A stretch of 64,000 bases of DNA from Planococcus citri (taxonomy: Eukaryota; Arthropoda; Insecta; Hemiptera; Pseudococcidae). The DNA is taken from NCBI RefSeq assembly GCF_950023065.1, contig NC_088680.1, positions 71,647,350-71,711,349 on the forward strand, written 5' to 3'. Under the pieces are notes generated by a model. It had not been told where the DNA came from. It saw only the letters and a program-made list of their open reading frames with translations, and ran no database searches. Below, piece after piece: positions 1 to 11,612 of the stretch. The translations under genes and the position numbers were made by a program. Position 1 is the first letter of the stretch, and every line of letters begins with the position of its first letter.

Positions 1-480
1 GTGCTTTTAGGTCTTCGGTCTTCGGTCTCCGGTCTCACTCTCAGCGACTGAGCGTCCCGTCCGGCGTGTTCCTTGTATCCAGGATACTGATATCGCTCTC
101 TCTCCGCTGTTATTGACCGTGTATTCGCAATTTCGCATTCGCACACCAAAAATACTCGACTCGACACATCGCTCGCTCGCTTACAGCTTACAGCACACAA
201 CAGACACACCTACGCACGCACAAAGCGACCGAGATGTTTGATTTTCGCTTTCTGAATTCTGACCTTTTCGCATTCGCACACAGTCGAGTCGCTTTCTACG
301 AGTAAATTGAAATCAGCAACCAAGTCGCCAGTAACCCTTCTTCCAGGCAACTTTTTCAGCTCGAAAATTCAATTTGGCCGCTTTATTATATCGCTGACGT
401 AACGTATAACGTATAACGTAACGAAAGAATCGAACAAATACCCGATGAACAAATGAACAATTCAATTATATCATTTCCCA
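1..480. promoter_or_regulatory. GC-richer stretch, possible promoter or 5'UTR
   Basis: There is a GGTCTTC repeat at 10-40, a GCTCTCTCTCC (GAGA-like) stretch near 93-103, duplicated TTCGCATTCGCACAC at about 131-146 and 267-281, and an ATAACGTATAACGTAACG repeat at 403-423. No coding frame. Its role as regulatory DNA is inferred from composition only. Confidence 0.2.
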
Positions 481-2549
481 GCTCCACCTTTTATACCTCT
501 TCTCATTCTTCTCACTCGTAAGGCTTTCAAGGCTTATGTACACTTCGGATCATCTTCAAATTGTGTAATTTCGTTTACCTTACCTACTTTTTTTTCTTAT
601 TATTTTTTGAAAAATCTATTTCTGTATTTGTATCAAGTTCTTTTTCGATATCCTCGGTATATTAATACTTTAATCAAGAAAAATTCCCAATCGCAAACAC
701 ACACAAAACTTGGGTATCTAACAACTAGGTACAGAAAATTACCAAAAATTGGTGAAATTTCAGTACAATCGAGCAAAACTAAAAAAAACATAATTGCAGT
801 CGAGTCATCACTCGACACTTCTTTAAAACGACTAACGTTGATTTTCGCAGTCAAATTTTGCAGAAAAAACCGAAAGTAAAAAATTGAAGGTAGTTCGCTT
901 TAAAATTCCATCATCACAAAATTTTTCCAATTCCTCTTCTCGAATTTTTTTCAAGACGCAGAAAGAAAAAATTAATCGAAATGAGATGAAATTTTAGAAA
1001 TCGTGAGGTTTTCGACGGGATTTCAAAAAAAAATTCATATCAAAACTTTGAAATTCGGAAAAAATTTTATGAAATTGTTGACAAGAAAGAAAATCTAACT
1101 TGCTCGCATTCTCGCTCCAAGTAAAAATATTTTGCTTTCGAAAAGCATTTCATTAAATTTCTCGCGTGGCCATCTTTTTCGTGCGAAGATATACATATGC
1201 ATGTTGTAGTGTTAAGAGTTACCTACGAGTATATATGTACCTATTGTGAAAAGAAGATTTTCAAGTATTCGCGTAATTTCCCCAAAGGAACGAAAACTTT
1301 GTAGGCATACAAAAACAATATGCCGTGAAAAATACTCGCATTTACGCCGAAAAATCACCGCACTCTGGTCTCACTGTACCGTAAACGCCAACAGCAAACA
1401 CCCAACCCAACACCTTTGATTTACAGAATATTCAACTTTAATGCTTCGCTTCAGTTTCAAGATTACGCGCGCTATCGCTTCTCTCGTGCCATGCCACCGA
1501 CGTTGGTTGAAATGGGTTCAGGCTAAAATCTGGAATTTCGTTAATGGGCTAAATTTTGGAATTCTTTCTTTTTAAGCTACGAAGTAACCTGCCCTTGAAC
1601 TGATTCGACCTGGCATCGAATTTCTACTACCTTAGTTATTCATTTACAAAAAAAAAATCTCCTCTGTCAATTTTAATTAATGAACATACTCGTACGAGGC
1701 TTACCTACGATTGGCTAAAAGCCCCCCCTCTCCTCTCCCCTGACTGAAAACTCGTTGGTTACCCAAGTGGTAGGTATTTTTCATTTACCCCTCCACTAAA
1801 TGCTCAGAATTCTCGACAATCATAAGATAATCATGCGGGTATAAGGAAGTGTTGGCTCAATTTTACTAAAGGGAAAAAATTTAATTTGACCTCGTAAAAC
1901 ATGGAATCTATAAAACTGAATCAATCATCATCTTAACAATCCTTACAGCTCGCAAAAACTGTCAACCAAATATCACGATAATTTGGGGAAAAAAGCCTTC
2001 CGAGGATACTCTCGGGACCGAGCGTTTCTTTCATAAAATGTATCAATTGAACGCACGATATGTAAATGCTTTTCTTTGTTGCACGGCAATATGGTAATTT
2101 TAATTTCACTTTTGTCACGCGTAATTTCCATCTTTTTGGACTATCCTTTAGTGGTTCATATTCTGACGTGACCTTTCCTTCTTATAGCTTCCACCGTACT
2201 TAATCTACTCGTATGAAAACGATTTCAATTCCCTTTCGACGCATACCTAGATAAAAGATTACCGAAGTTCGAGACGTATTTCAAAGAATTTTCCGCATAA
2301 TAAGCGCCTTCGAATACAATAAGTATGAAATTTGATAGGTATCATATTGCTTTTCTGCTGAAAAATATTTCACCAGCCACGCACGCTCAAAGCAAACTAC
2401 TTGCTTGTACGATCCATACCCCCCCCCCAAACAACCCAATGAAAAAAACATTAATGTCAGACTTGATCAATTTGCAAGCTGTATAAAAAAAATTAAAATC
2501 TGTGTAACTGGTAACCGATTGGTTATATGTAGGTGAACCTAAACTATAA
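481..2549. other. AT-rich sequence, nothing identified
   Basis: Only short open frames that overlap on both strands were seen, plus scattered ACGAGTA words and C runs near 1724 and 2420. Confidence 0.5.
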
Positions 2550-3537
2550 TAGTCCGGAATATGACAATAGGAGTAATTGCCCCCCCCCCGCCGATCTTCC
2601 GGGACAACTTTTCTCTTAAAGGGGACATCCTAAGGAACATTATAAAGCAAACTTGCCCAAAAAAAGTTGGCCTTACTTACAAAATGGCGGCCACTTCGAT
2701 TGACAGGTCAGCCAAAATCGCAGATTTTGCATTTCAACATAGGACTTGCACGAAATTTTTCAAATTTTACAAAGGTAGATCGAAAGATCATGCAAAAATT
2801 CATCACATGTCAAAATTTCAAGTGATAAAGTGCGTTTTTCGATTTTTGGTGAATTTTTGAAAATCCAATTTAGGCCAAAAATGAGGGAAAAAATCAAAAT
2901 TTTACCAAATTGACCAAGAAAGCTGAAATTTGAGATAAACCGTTTTTTCGACATGCCAAATCGATTGGAAACGGTTTCAACCAGTTTTGAGCAGCTCTGG
3001 AGCCTCCAGCAGATTTTTGAAACTCGAAATTCCCACAAAATTACATCAAATTGGAATTGTAAAGCTGAAATTTATTCTAAAAACTAATTCCAATACGCTA
3101 CGAAGTACTGCAAGTGAATTTCAAGTCGTTTTGGAGCCTCCAGCGACTTTTTGAAAATTCCTGAAGCCTCCAGCAAATTTTTGAAACTTTAAATTTTTAC
3201 AAAATTTCATCAAATGGAGATGAAAACCTCAAATTTACTCTACAATCCAATTTTAACACCTTCTGAAGACGACTTCGGGTGGGTTCAAGTCATTTTAGAG
3301 CCTCCAGCGACTTTTTTGAATACTACTGGAGCCTCCAGTAGATTTTTGAAAGGTTGTATGGCGTTTTTTTGGATAATTAAAATTTCCTAAAAGTAGCTGG
3401 AAGCTTCAAAACCATTTGAAACCACCATGTAGTCTGCGAAGTAAATTTCAGCTTGCCAACTCCATTAGATAAATTGATGTTGCGGGAATTTCAAGTTTCA
3501 AAAATCTACTAGAGGCTCCAGTAATTTTCAAAAAAGT

Positions 3538-3947
3538 CGCTGGAGCAGCGGTGGCAACCTTTGTATAGCCGGTGTAGCGAGCTGCTACACCCAGAAGCAG
3601 TTCGCTACACCCAGAAAAACAGTTCACTACACCCAGAAAAAATTCGCTACACCCATAAATAAATTATTCTCCAATTTTACATTGTTATAACTCAAGTTTT
3701 TAGGAATAACTATTCGTTTTGTTCGTTTTTCGCTAGTTGGCTACCTACACAGACACAATAATTTTTGTGGTAAAAGTTAATAAACAGTGAAAAATCTCTC
3801 TTTTTTGTTCTTTTTCAATCAGTTTAAGTAGTTTAAGAACCTCAAAAATTTTTGCTACACCCAGAAAAAATCGACACTTTTTTCTTTCAATCAACCCCAG
3901 TTTCGCTACACCCAGGCGAAATCTAGGCTGCCACCGCTGCGCTGGAG
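3538..3947. repeat. 8-bp target-site duplication pair CGCTGGAG
   Basis: Direct 8-bp copies abut both ends of the nested element, at 3538-3545 and 3940-3947. Eight base pairs is the hAT signature length. Confidence 0.85.
3546..3939. mobile_element. hAT-like miniature element nested in fold-back copy 1
   Basis: It begins CAGCGGTGGCAACCT and ends AGGCTGCCACCGCTG, matching terminal inverted repeats of hAT type. It is flanked by a perfect 8-bp target duplication CGCTGGAG at 3538-3545 and 3940-3947. The empty site (AAGTCGCTGGAGGCTC) is visible in sister fold-back copies. The inside has several GCTACACCCAGAAAAA-like units near 3580-3660 and 3850-3915 and no transposase. At 394 bp it is non-autonomous. 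Confidence 0.88.
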
Positions 3948-4713
3948 GCTCCAAAATGACTTGAACCCACCTGAAGTCGTCTTCAAAGGGTGTTAAAATT
4001 GGAGTGTAGAGTGAATTTCAGCTTTCCATTTCCATTTGATGAAATTTTGTGAAAATTTAATGTTTCAAAAATCTGCTGGAGGCTTCAGAAAATTTTCAAA
4101 AAGTCGCTGGAGGCTCCAAAACGACTTGAAATTCACCTGCAGTACTTCGTAGCGTATTGAAATTAGTTTTTAGAATAAATTTCAGCTTTACAACTCCAAT
4201 TTGATGGAATTTTGTGAGAATTTCGAGTTTCAAAAATCTACTGGAGGCTCCAGAACTGCTCAAAACGGGTTAAAACCGTTTCCAATCGATTTGGCATGTC
4301 GAAAATAGGGTATATCCCAAATTCAGCTTTCTTGGTCAATTTGGTAAAATTTTGATTTTTTCCCTCATTTTTGGCCTAAATTGGATTTTCAAAAATTCAC
4401 AAAAAATCGAAAAACGCACTTTAGCAGTTGAAATTTTGACAGGTGATAAATTTTTGCATGATCTTTCGATCTACCTTTGTAAGGTTTGAAAAATTTCGTG
4501 CAAAGTCCTACATATATTGAAATGCAAAATCTGCGATTTTGGCTGACCTGTCAATCGAAGTTGCCGCCATTTTGTAAGTAAGGCCAACTTTTTTTTGGGG
4601 CAAGTTTGCTTTAAAATGTTCTTTAGGATGTCCCCTTTAAGAGAAAAGTTGTCCCGGTGGATCGGCGGGGGGGGGGGGGGGTGCAATTACTCCTATTGTC
4701 ATATGCCGGACTA

Positions 4714-5130
4714 TAAGGAACCCATTAATTGAGGAAACTGATAAATGATCATTTTATTATGGGAAAGGGGGATTTTCAGAAAATTGGAGATAGGCGAATT
4801 GTCCCCAACCCAGATCCTTTACAGCTGTACTCAAAATAGCAAGACTCTAATTTTAACAGAACACTCCAAACTAGAAATAATTGCAAAAATTAAAACATAA
4901 AAACTGAACGAATCGATCGTTTCAATAAAAACTAAAAGGATGAAACCGTACGTGATAAGTGAGACGTCTTTCTTTCCTGATTGTGCTACCTAGATAATAT
5001 AGAACTGGAGATATCACTATTCACTACACAAATTTATTCTATTTTAATGATGAAAGTAACCAAAATTGAAAACTTACCAGTCACCAATAAGTAGATAAAG
5101 AATGACAGCTCCATCAGATGCAAACATAAG
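4714..5130. other. AT-rich spacer, nothing identified
   Basis: No frame, repeat or RNA gene was recognised between the fold-back and the tandem array. Confidence 0.5.
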
Positions 5131-5690
5131 TATACCATGCGGCGCTAAGGCTCACACATGAAGTGCACAACACTACCGAACTACAACCCCCGAGAGAACA
5201 ACGGTTCTTCCGACAGCACCGAACTTCAACCCCCAAGAGGAGCACGGTCCTCCCAAAGGCACACAACACAACACAGCACTACCGAACTACAACCCCCGAA
5301 AGAACAACGGTTCTCCCGACGGCACCGAACTACAACCCCCAGGAGGAGCACGATCCTCCCAAAGGCACACAACACTACGATCAAACGCAAGTATACCATG
5401 CGGCGCTATAGCTCACACATGAAGTGTATACACACACAACACTACCGAACTACAACCTCCAAGAGAACAACGGTTCTCCTGACGGTATCACTGCCACTAC
5501 CGAACTACAACCTCCAGGAGGAGCACGGTCCTCCCAAAGGCACACAACACCATCATCATTCACAAACACAGGTAGGCATACCATGCGGCGCTAAAGCTCA
5601 CACATGAAGTATACAACACTGCCAAATTACAAGCCTCGAGAGAAGCACAGTTCTCCCAAAGGCACACAACACCATTCGAAACGATTGGCA
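5131..5690. repeat. Complex tandem array built on ACCGAACTACAACC units
   Basis: An anchor phrase (TATACCATGCGGCGCTAA followed by CTCACACATGAAGT) recurs at 5131, 5392 and about 5574, with a decayed version near 5688. Between anchors, ACCGAACTACAAC recurs at 5175, 5218, 5281, 5324, 5444 and 5499 with alternating spacings of 43, 63 and 55 bp, each followed by AGAACAACGGTTCT or AGGAGCACGGTCCT. A frame from ATG 5158 stays open for 149 residues, but a second frame is also open, and the peptide is low-complexity (Thr, Pro, Arg). The open frames are therefore most simply explained by the repeat. Confidence 0.7.
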
Positions 5691-5757
5691 TACACTTCCA
5701 GAAGATCTACAGCTCTTGCATGAAGCATAATAACACAACACACTACACTGCCGTCTT

Positions 5758-6208
5758 AGTCTTCCAGAGGCTGCAGCAAAGTGCGATGAAGTCTCCTTGA
5801 ATGCTTGTAATTTGGATGGACACACGCTTCGACAAACTTCATCTGATATTGGAACCTGCAAAATTCAAGAAGTTGTTTACATCTATGTACAAGGAAAGGA
5901 AATTCTACAAATTGAATTTCATATTCATTTCATAAATGCCAGAAGTACCAATCAAAATTCTTTAAATATGGAAAAAATCTTAAGACATGTTGTAAAAATT
6001 GCTGAAGATTATTTTGGGTAATTCCACCAATATAATCAGGTTTTCAGGAGTAAAAAAAATGTATGAGGTAATAAATGAGCAAATGGTAGGTGAAGTTCCC
6101 CTGATGTCAGCAGCTCTTACCATGATTCCTCTGGATTTGTGCCTTCTTTGGAAACGAAAGAATGGAAGGAAAGGCCCAAAAAATAAACTTACCCATCAAA
6201 ATTTTTAA
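5758..6208 (+). pseudogene. Unidentified coding-like stretch with one frame break
   Basis: I do not recognise this product. One frame runs open from within the tandem array to a stop at 6019-6021. The part from about 5758 on has a protein-like mix of residues (a Cys-Asn-Leu-Asp-Gly start, a hydrophobic QEVVYIYVQG core, and an EKILRHVVKIAEDYFG tail). A second frame takes over around 6015 and runs to 6208, ending in a basic Lys/Arg/Gly tail after LMSAALTMIPLDLCLLW. The join could be a frameshift or a very short intron: a TTTTCAG acceptor-like site at 6041-6047 follows a GGTAAT donor-like site only about 36 bp earlier, shorter than usual insect introns. No ATG with good context starts the first part. 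It may be a decayed gene fragment, part of an unknown mobile element, or chance. Confidence 0.25.
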
Positions 6209-7280
6209 AAAAGTTACTACTTATTTCAAAAATAGAAAACATAACTGTAATAAGGTTAATGTGCTAAAAATTTAAAAAATGAGAGGTTTTTGATACGTTC
6301 AGGCAAATGTAAGAAAATCAAGTATTCATCCCTGTTGTAACATTATCATCCTATACGTGTTACTTTTTTCTCGAGGATTTATTTGTTTATCATTGTGTGG
6401 TGCAATTTTTGAATTTTTTCCCCATAAATGTTGCCAGTAGTTCAGTCAATTTCTTCATCATTTCAGAAATAACGATTCCATTTTTCAAAAAATTAATATT
6501 AATATTGATTGAATAAGTAGCCTATGTTGCGAATTTGTACATCGAGTAAATACTATATGTACATACGCATAGATAGGTAGAGATACTAGGTGAACATGGA
6601 TTATGGTCGTTTTTATTTTTTATTTTTTTTTTATTCTACTCGAGTCGAGTATCCGAAATAGATTTTCACAGACGTTTTCGAGCGAAAGAGAGAAAAAAAA
6701 TCAATCATCTCGTGTGGATCAATTGTGCGAGTAATTTTCCAAGACAGCTAACACAATAGTTAAAACAATAAATCTTCTTTTCACTCTTTCGTGCTCCCTC
6801 CCAATGAAATGAAGGCGGATACGTGGTAATTTTTCAAAAAAAAGTTCCGACACCACGTAGGAGTATCCACATTTTGTTTTTACAACCATATTTCCTATAT
6901 GTATTTCATGTTCCTCGGCTTCTTCAAGTTGAAACCCATCCTTTCGCCGTAATGTTTCTTTTCAATTCACAGCACAATGCCATGATTGGGCACATTTTTA
7001 CGGATAGGATTTTGTCAGAAGAAACATAGGTTCGTTCGTTAGATAACATAAAAATTCAATTTGATTAACTGCTGTCGTAAAACGTTAATCAATACCGACC
7101 TAATTGAATCTATGAGAACTGAAATGGATTCGGCCATATTTTGGCACTTTTTTCAGGAAACACAAGAAACTGAGGTTGTTTGTTATTTCTTTGCAATACA
7201 ATCAAAAAATTCATAAATTTCATTTTTTTGGAAAAATTCAACTATTTTAATTTTTTTGAAAAAATTCCATTTTTTTTACT
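6209..7280. other. AT-rich spacer, nothing identified
   Basis: T-rich runs at 6610-6635 and short overlapping frames only. Confidence 0.5.
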
Positions 7281-7916
7281 CAATACGCTAAACACAATCT
7301 CTAGTCGACTTCATGCATATTGAAATTAGTTTACAGAAAATGCATTTCCGCTTTCCAATAGCCTCATTTGATGAAATTTTATGAAAATTTCAAGTTACAA
7401 AAATCTGCTGGAGGCTCCAAAACTGCTCTAAATGGTTTGAAACCGTTTCCAATTTCAATCGATTTGGCAGGTCAGAAATTACAGAGTTTCTTTAAAATTT
7501 CAGTTTTCTAGGTCAATTTGGTAACATTTTGATTTTTTTCTCATTTTTGACCAAAAGATTTTCAAAAATTCACCAAGAATCAAAAAACGGACTTGACACT
7601 TGAAATTTTGATTGGTGATGAATTTGTCCATGCTTTTTCGCTCTCCTGTAATTGGCTTACGCTGTTGGAGAGACCTAAATTGTAAATAAATAAATAAATA
7701 AATGTTCAAAAAATGTCGTCCAAGTCCTATGTTGGAAAGCAAAATCTGTGATTTCGACTGACCTGTCAATCAAAATTGCTGCCATTTTGTTGATATAAAG
7801 CTAAATTTTTTCGACAAGTTTGCTTTAAAATGTTCCTTAGGATGTACCCTTCAAGAAAAAAGTTGTCCCGGAAGGTGGGGGAGGGGTGCAATTATCCATA
7901 TTGTCATATGCCGGAC
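7281..7916. mobile_element. Half of a family A fold-back element
   Basis: The right end is intact: a G-rich tract, then TGCAATTATCCATATTGTC and ATGCCGGAC at 7916. The flank reads CA where TA is expected. Inside, in the order of the right arm of copy 1, are the TCTGCTGGAGGCTCC module, the TCGATTTGGCAGGTC block, the CCTGTCAATCAAAATTGCTG block and the AAATGTTCCTTAGGATGT block. The left arm is missing; homology starts near an AATACGCTAAACACA stretch around 7281. A (TAAA)n microsatellite at 7683-7703 interrupts it. Confidence 0.65.
7683..7703. repeat. (TAAA)n microsatellite
   Basis: Five tandem TAAA units inside the half fold-back element. Confidence 0.9.
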
Positions 7917-9683
7917 CAATGTATGTAGTATCTTCCAACTTATTTCAGTTCACCCATCGTCAGACTCATCAACAGGGTGTTCTAAAAATCACAAAAATTG
8001 CTTCTTTTTCTTATTCAGCAAACGGAACAGGATTGCTTCTGAAATTAGGTCACCTGGAATTGTTGAATTTAATATGAAAAATTTTTTACTAAACGCTCGG
8101 AGTTGGACACAAAAATGAATCTAATCAGTCGTCACAACATTCATAAACCATCTCTCAGTAAACTTTCAACACGTACCTACGTATTGAAAAATTTCGAAAT
8201 TTCTCCACCGTACAGCTGAAGCGATAGGGTATAATTCATTGTGCGGGTTTTCGCAACTAGGAAAAAAAGAGCCCCCCCCCGTCAGGGCACGGCCATTACG
8301 CCTGAAAGAATTTTATTTACTTCGTCGATAGGAGCATTAAAATTTACGATATGTAGTTTTGATAGGATATGTGTGGTTCGGTGTGTGAAGGAGTAACAGT
8401 AAAGAGAACGTTGGCGAAGACAAATATTACGAGCACTACGTAGATGGAAAAGCACTTGAAACAGAATTTATGGCTGGTTTTTTCACCATTGTAGTATTAA
8501 AAGTATGAGGAGCGAGAGGAAGACGAATCATTGCGGCAAACTTTGCTCGGATCCCAATGTACAGTACGAGTATACAGACAAGGTAAGGCAGCGGGTCTCT
8601 GCGTAAACCGCGGCTAAGCATAGGAGGCTTCTATTGACAATAAAATTTGCTTTTTATTAAACCGTCATTTTACGCGGCTATTATTTTTTTTAGGTTGAAA
8701 AATTTATCCGCTAAAAGCGATGTGTTTTCTTGTTACGCGTACATGTAGCGCGGTTATATGTATTGGTAATATTAGCACCGAGGCAATACGTTTTTTCTTT
8801 TTTTTTATCTCGTTTGAAGTAAAACTTGGCGAAAAGAGAAAAAAAACAAGGGTTCCGCTCAGTCGGATTTACGTGCGAACCGTTTTTACGATTATTTCTG
8901 CACTTTACTGCGATATAATATTTCGCCGAATGTATATTTTTTGACGCAAGTTGAGATAAATGCTTCATAAAATTATGCAGCTCGTTACGAGAAGACGCGA
9001 ATTTTTCTGCCATCGAGTCGAAAATCGTGTTCGCCTGTAGCATAAGTAAAGGGCGAAACGGAAAATCTTTTTCAAATTGGCGACAAGGTTTCAGCCGGAG
9101 CGAAAAATATCGCTTTCAGCCTATACGAGTATAAGGCAAAGGGCTCTCGGGGGAAAGAACATTTCGCGATGCTGCGAGTTAATGCTAGTACAGTCTTTAG
9201 TTCGTATTTACTATACCTTTACCTATACCCAGATGTACGTAATACGAGTATAGCGTATATGAAGACGAAGAGAAAAATGTACTCGAGTAAAATGGAAAAA
9301 GTTGCAAAAGTGGTCATTACTTTCGCTGGCGGATTGGCAACGACGTTCGGCGCACAACAGCGGGACATTTGAACGACCTAATCTGCAGACTTTTCTTTCA
9401 AAGTCGAGAAGTTGAAAAAAAAAAAAGTCGCCGGGTTAAGTACATATACGAAGGTGCGCGCGTCAAAAGCAAATTAATTTGTAGCACTAACTACGACGGC
9501 GTTATCACGACAGCAAACTCGATTTAATATTTCTTTTCCTTTTGAGAAAAATAAAGGATTTTGCTCGATATAATCTTCATTCTATAGTCCAACAGGCAAA
9601 AATTGCTCAAGAAATCGAACGAGGTGTCTAACAAAATTTCAAAATGAAAAAGCAGAACTCTAGCAGGACTTTTTTCAAACACT
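7917..9683. other. Unannotated sequence, nothing identified
   Basis: There are exact TACGAGTA octamers at 8575, 9124 and 9243. A CAGGGTGTTCTAAAA phrase at 7974 resembles a transposon end, but no partner was found. No supportable gene. Confidence 0.45.
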
Positions 9684-9737
9684 GTACTCTCTAAATTTGA
9701 AACAGTGAAATTTCACTGTTTCAAATTTAGAGAGTAC
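9684..9737. repeat. Perfect 54-bp loopless palindrome
   Basis: The two 27-base halves, from GTACTCTCTAAATTTG to its complement ending TTAGAGAGTAC, are exact reverse complements with no spacer. It could extrude a cruciform, or in RNA form a hairpin. It stands just 5' of the 190-bp tandem array. No target duplication was evident. Confidence 0.85.
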
Positions 9738-9832
9738 GACTTCAGGAAATGGGGGAAGGAGGAGTAGCTGTCAATATTTTACACGTTATCTTATATCTTC
9801 TTATAATAATATCTAATATAATGTATATTAAA

Positions 9833-10615
9833 ATGATGTCGGTTTTTTTGTTCCTACAAGATCTCAGTTAGTACTCAACCGATTTTCATAATAAAAGACC
9901 CCTCAATAGAAAGCTTGTGAAGTGTAGATTTGCATACTATTCTTGAAAGTTTGAAAAGTTTGGTTAAAAGCTCAAAAACCTTGAGTAATTATTTTGGCCG
10001 ATCAAAACGCAGCATTCAGCAATTAGAATGATGTTGGATTATTTGTTCCTACCAGACCTCAGTATGTACTCAACCAATTTTCATAAAAGACCCCTCAATA
10101 GAAAGCTTGTGAAATGTAGGTATGCAGGTTATTCTTGAAAGTTTGAAAGGTTTGGCCAAAAGCTCAAAAAGCTTGAGAAATCATTTTGGCCAATCACAAC
10201 GTAGCATTCGGCAGTAATTCCCACAAGATCTCAATAAATACACAACCGATTTTCATAAAAGACCACTCAATAGAAAGCTTGTGAAAAGTAGATTTGCAGG
10301 GTATTCTAGAAAGTTTGAAAGTTTGGCCAAAAGCTCAAAAACCTCGAGAAATCATTTCAGCCAATCACAACGCAGCATTTTTGGCGATTAGAATGATATT
10401 GGTTTTTTTGTTCCCCAGGATGAGACCCGTGTGTACTCAAAACTCAACCGATTTTCAAAAAAGACCCCTTAATAGAAAGCTTGTGAAGTGTAGATATGCA
10501 GGCAATATTGAAAGTTCAAAAAATTTGACTAAATGTTCGAAAAGCTCGAGGAACCATTTCGGCCAATCACAACGCAGCATTCAGCAAAGTTTTTTTGATT
10601 CCACGAGACCATAGA
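9833..10615. repeat. Tandem array, unit about 180-195 bp, about four copies
   Basis: Units start ATGATGTCGGTTTTTTTGTT at 9833 and ATGATGTTGG at 10028. A unit lacking its first bases starts near 10213, ATGATATTGG lies at 10393, and a fifth, cut unit begins near 10585. Each carries CTCAACCGATTTTCATAA, then CCTCAATAGAAAGCTTGTGA, AGTTTGGCCAAAAGCTC, and ends AATCACAACGCAGCATTC. Frames in it are not conserved. The unit length is in the satellite-monomer range, but the array is short. Confidence 0.75.
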
Positions 10616-10654
10616 TGGGTTGATTAACAAAAAAAAAAATGAATTAGGTTCAAT

Positions 10655-10765
10655 TGGGGCGATTCTCTCAAAAAATTGAATCTCATTCAAAATCTGCGAT
10701 TCAGTTTTCAAATGAATCCGATTCGGAATCGGATTCAATGGACTGATTCAAAAACCGTGATTCGC
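10655..10765. repeat. GATTC/GAATC-dense stretch with a central palindrome
   Basis: GATTC or its complement occurs about ten times within 110 bases. A 25-bp perfect palindrome (odd centre) lies at 10713-10737, reading TGAATCCGATTC-G-GAATCGGATTCA. It follows the tandem array and the phrase AGATGGGTTGATT. Confidence 0.6.
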
Positions 10766-11059
10766 GATTCAACTTTCGTTATTTTTGCTACCTACTGCTG
10801 ACTAGAAATGAAGTTTTGATGCAAAATGCGACATTTAAAAAAAAAACAGAAGCAACTCGGATTGAAATGGCCTGCAATTCACTTTGGAAAAATGTTACAA
10901 ATGGAATGTTAACAGAATTTTTGTCTTTCCTCAAGCAGACGCTGAAGGATAATTTTTCAAATTTTCAAAGAAGTATGAAACCGATGGACAAAAATATATT
11001 TGAGACTGGAATACACCAATTTGGAAACAAATAACGGGAACTTTATCAGCCATGAAGGT

Positions 11060-11400
11060 CCAAAAAAGTATCTGAAAGTTTCAAAACGACTTGAAATCCG
11101 CCTGCAGTAGACTTCATGGCGTGTTGAAATTATGTTACAGAGCGAATTTCGGTTATATGTATAACTCCATTTGACGAAATTTTCAAGTTTCTAAAATCTG
11201 CCGGAGGCTTTGGGAATTTTCAAAAAGTCGCTGGAGGCTGCAAAATGACTTGAACCCACCCTACAGTAGACTTGATAACGCGTTTAAATTGGAGTGCTGC
11301 GTGAATTTTGGATTTCCATCTCTGTTTGGTAAAAATTTTATGGAAATTTTCGATCACTGGAAAATCTGGTGGAGACTCCAGATTGGCCAAAACCGATGGG
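11060..11400. mobile_element. Internal fragment of a family A fold-back element
   Basis: It has diverged copies of the family modules: AAAACGACTTGAAAT, CTGCAGTAGACTTCATGGCG, ATCTGCCGGAGGC, TCAAAAAGTCGCTGGAGGC and TGACTTGAACCCACC, ending at a G run at 11398. Both terminal repeats are absent. Confidence 0.55.
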
Positions 11401-11612
11401 GGGGGGGGACTAAGATCCATAATTTGGGAGAAAGCACACCCGGGACAGTAGAACTCCTGAGATTCATTTTCAGGATATCAAAATGGACCAGTATACCAAA
11501 AATCAACTTGCCACCTCGATTTTCACTATTCGATGCTAATTTTACTGGACTACACTCGATTGCCAAAAATTGTCAAAAAGTGCCTGCCGCTTTTTTAGTT
11601 ACTAAAGTTACT

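Larger units (their letters stand above)
2552..4711. mobile_element. TA-flanked fold-back transposable element, family A, copy 1
   Basis: The ends are GTCCGGAATATGACAATAGG on the left and, inverted, GTCCGGCATATGACAATAGG on the right. Each continues AGTAATTGC followed by a C or G run. TA sits at 2550-2551 and 4712-4713, as expected for Tc1/mariner-like insertion. Both arms carry the same series in mirror order: the poly-C tract, an AAGGGGACATCC block, an ACAAAATGGCGGCCA block, then repeated modules of about 130-165 bp centred on CTGGAGCCTCCAG. No transposase frame exists; open frames in it are mirror-image by-products. The asymmetric centre is about 3350-3500. A 394-bp hAT-like element is inserted at 3546. 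It must be mobilised in trans, if at all. Confidence 0.8.

Noticed and set aside
3745..3954. Frame on the - strand with repeated LGVAK words
   Set aside because: It is a translation of the ACACCCAG repeat units inside the hAT-like element.
7974..8000. CAGGGTGTTCTAAAA, like a transposon terminus
   Set aside because: No inverted partner or target duplication could be found nearby.
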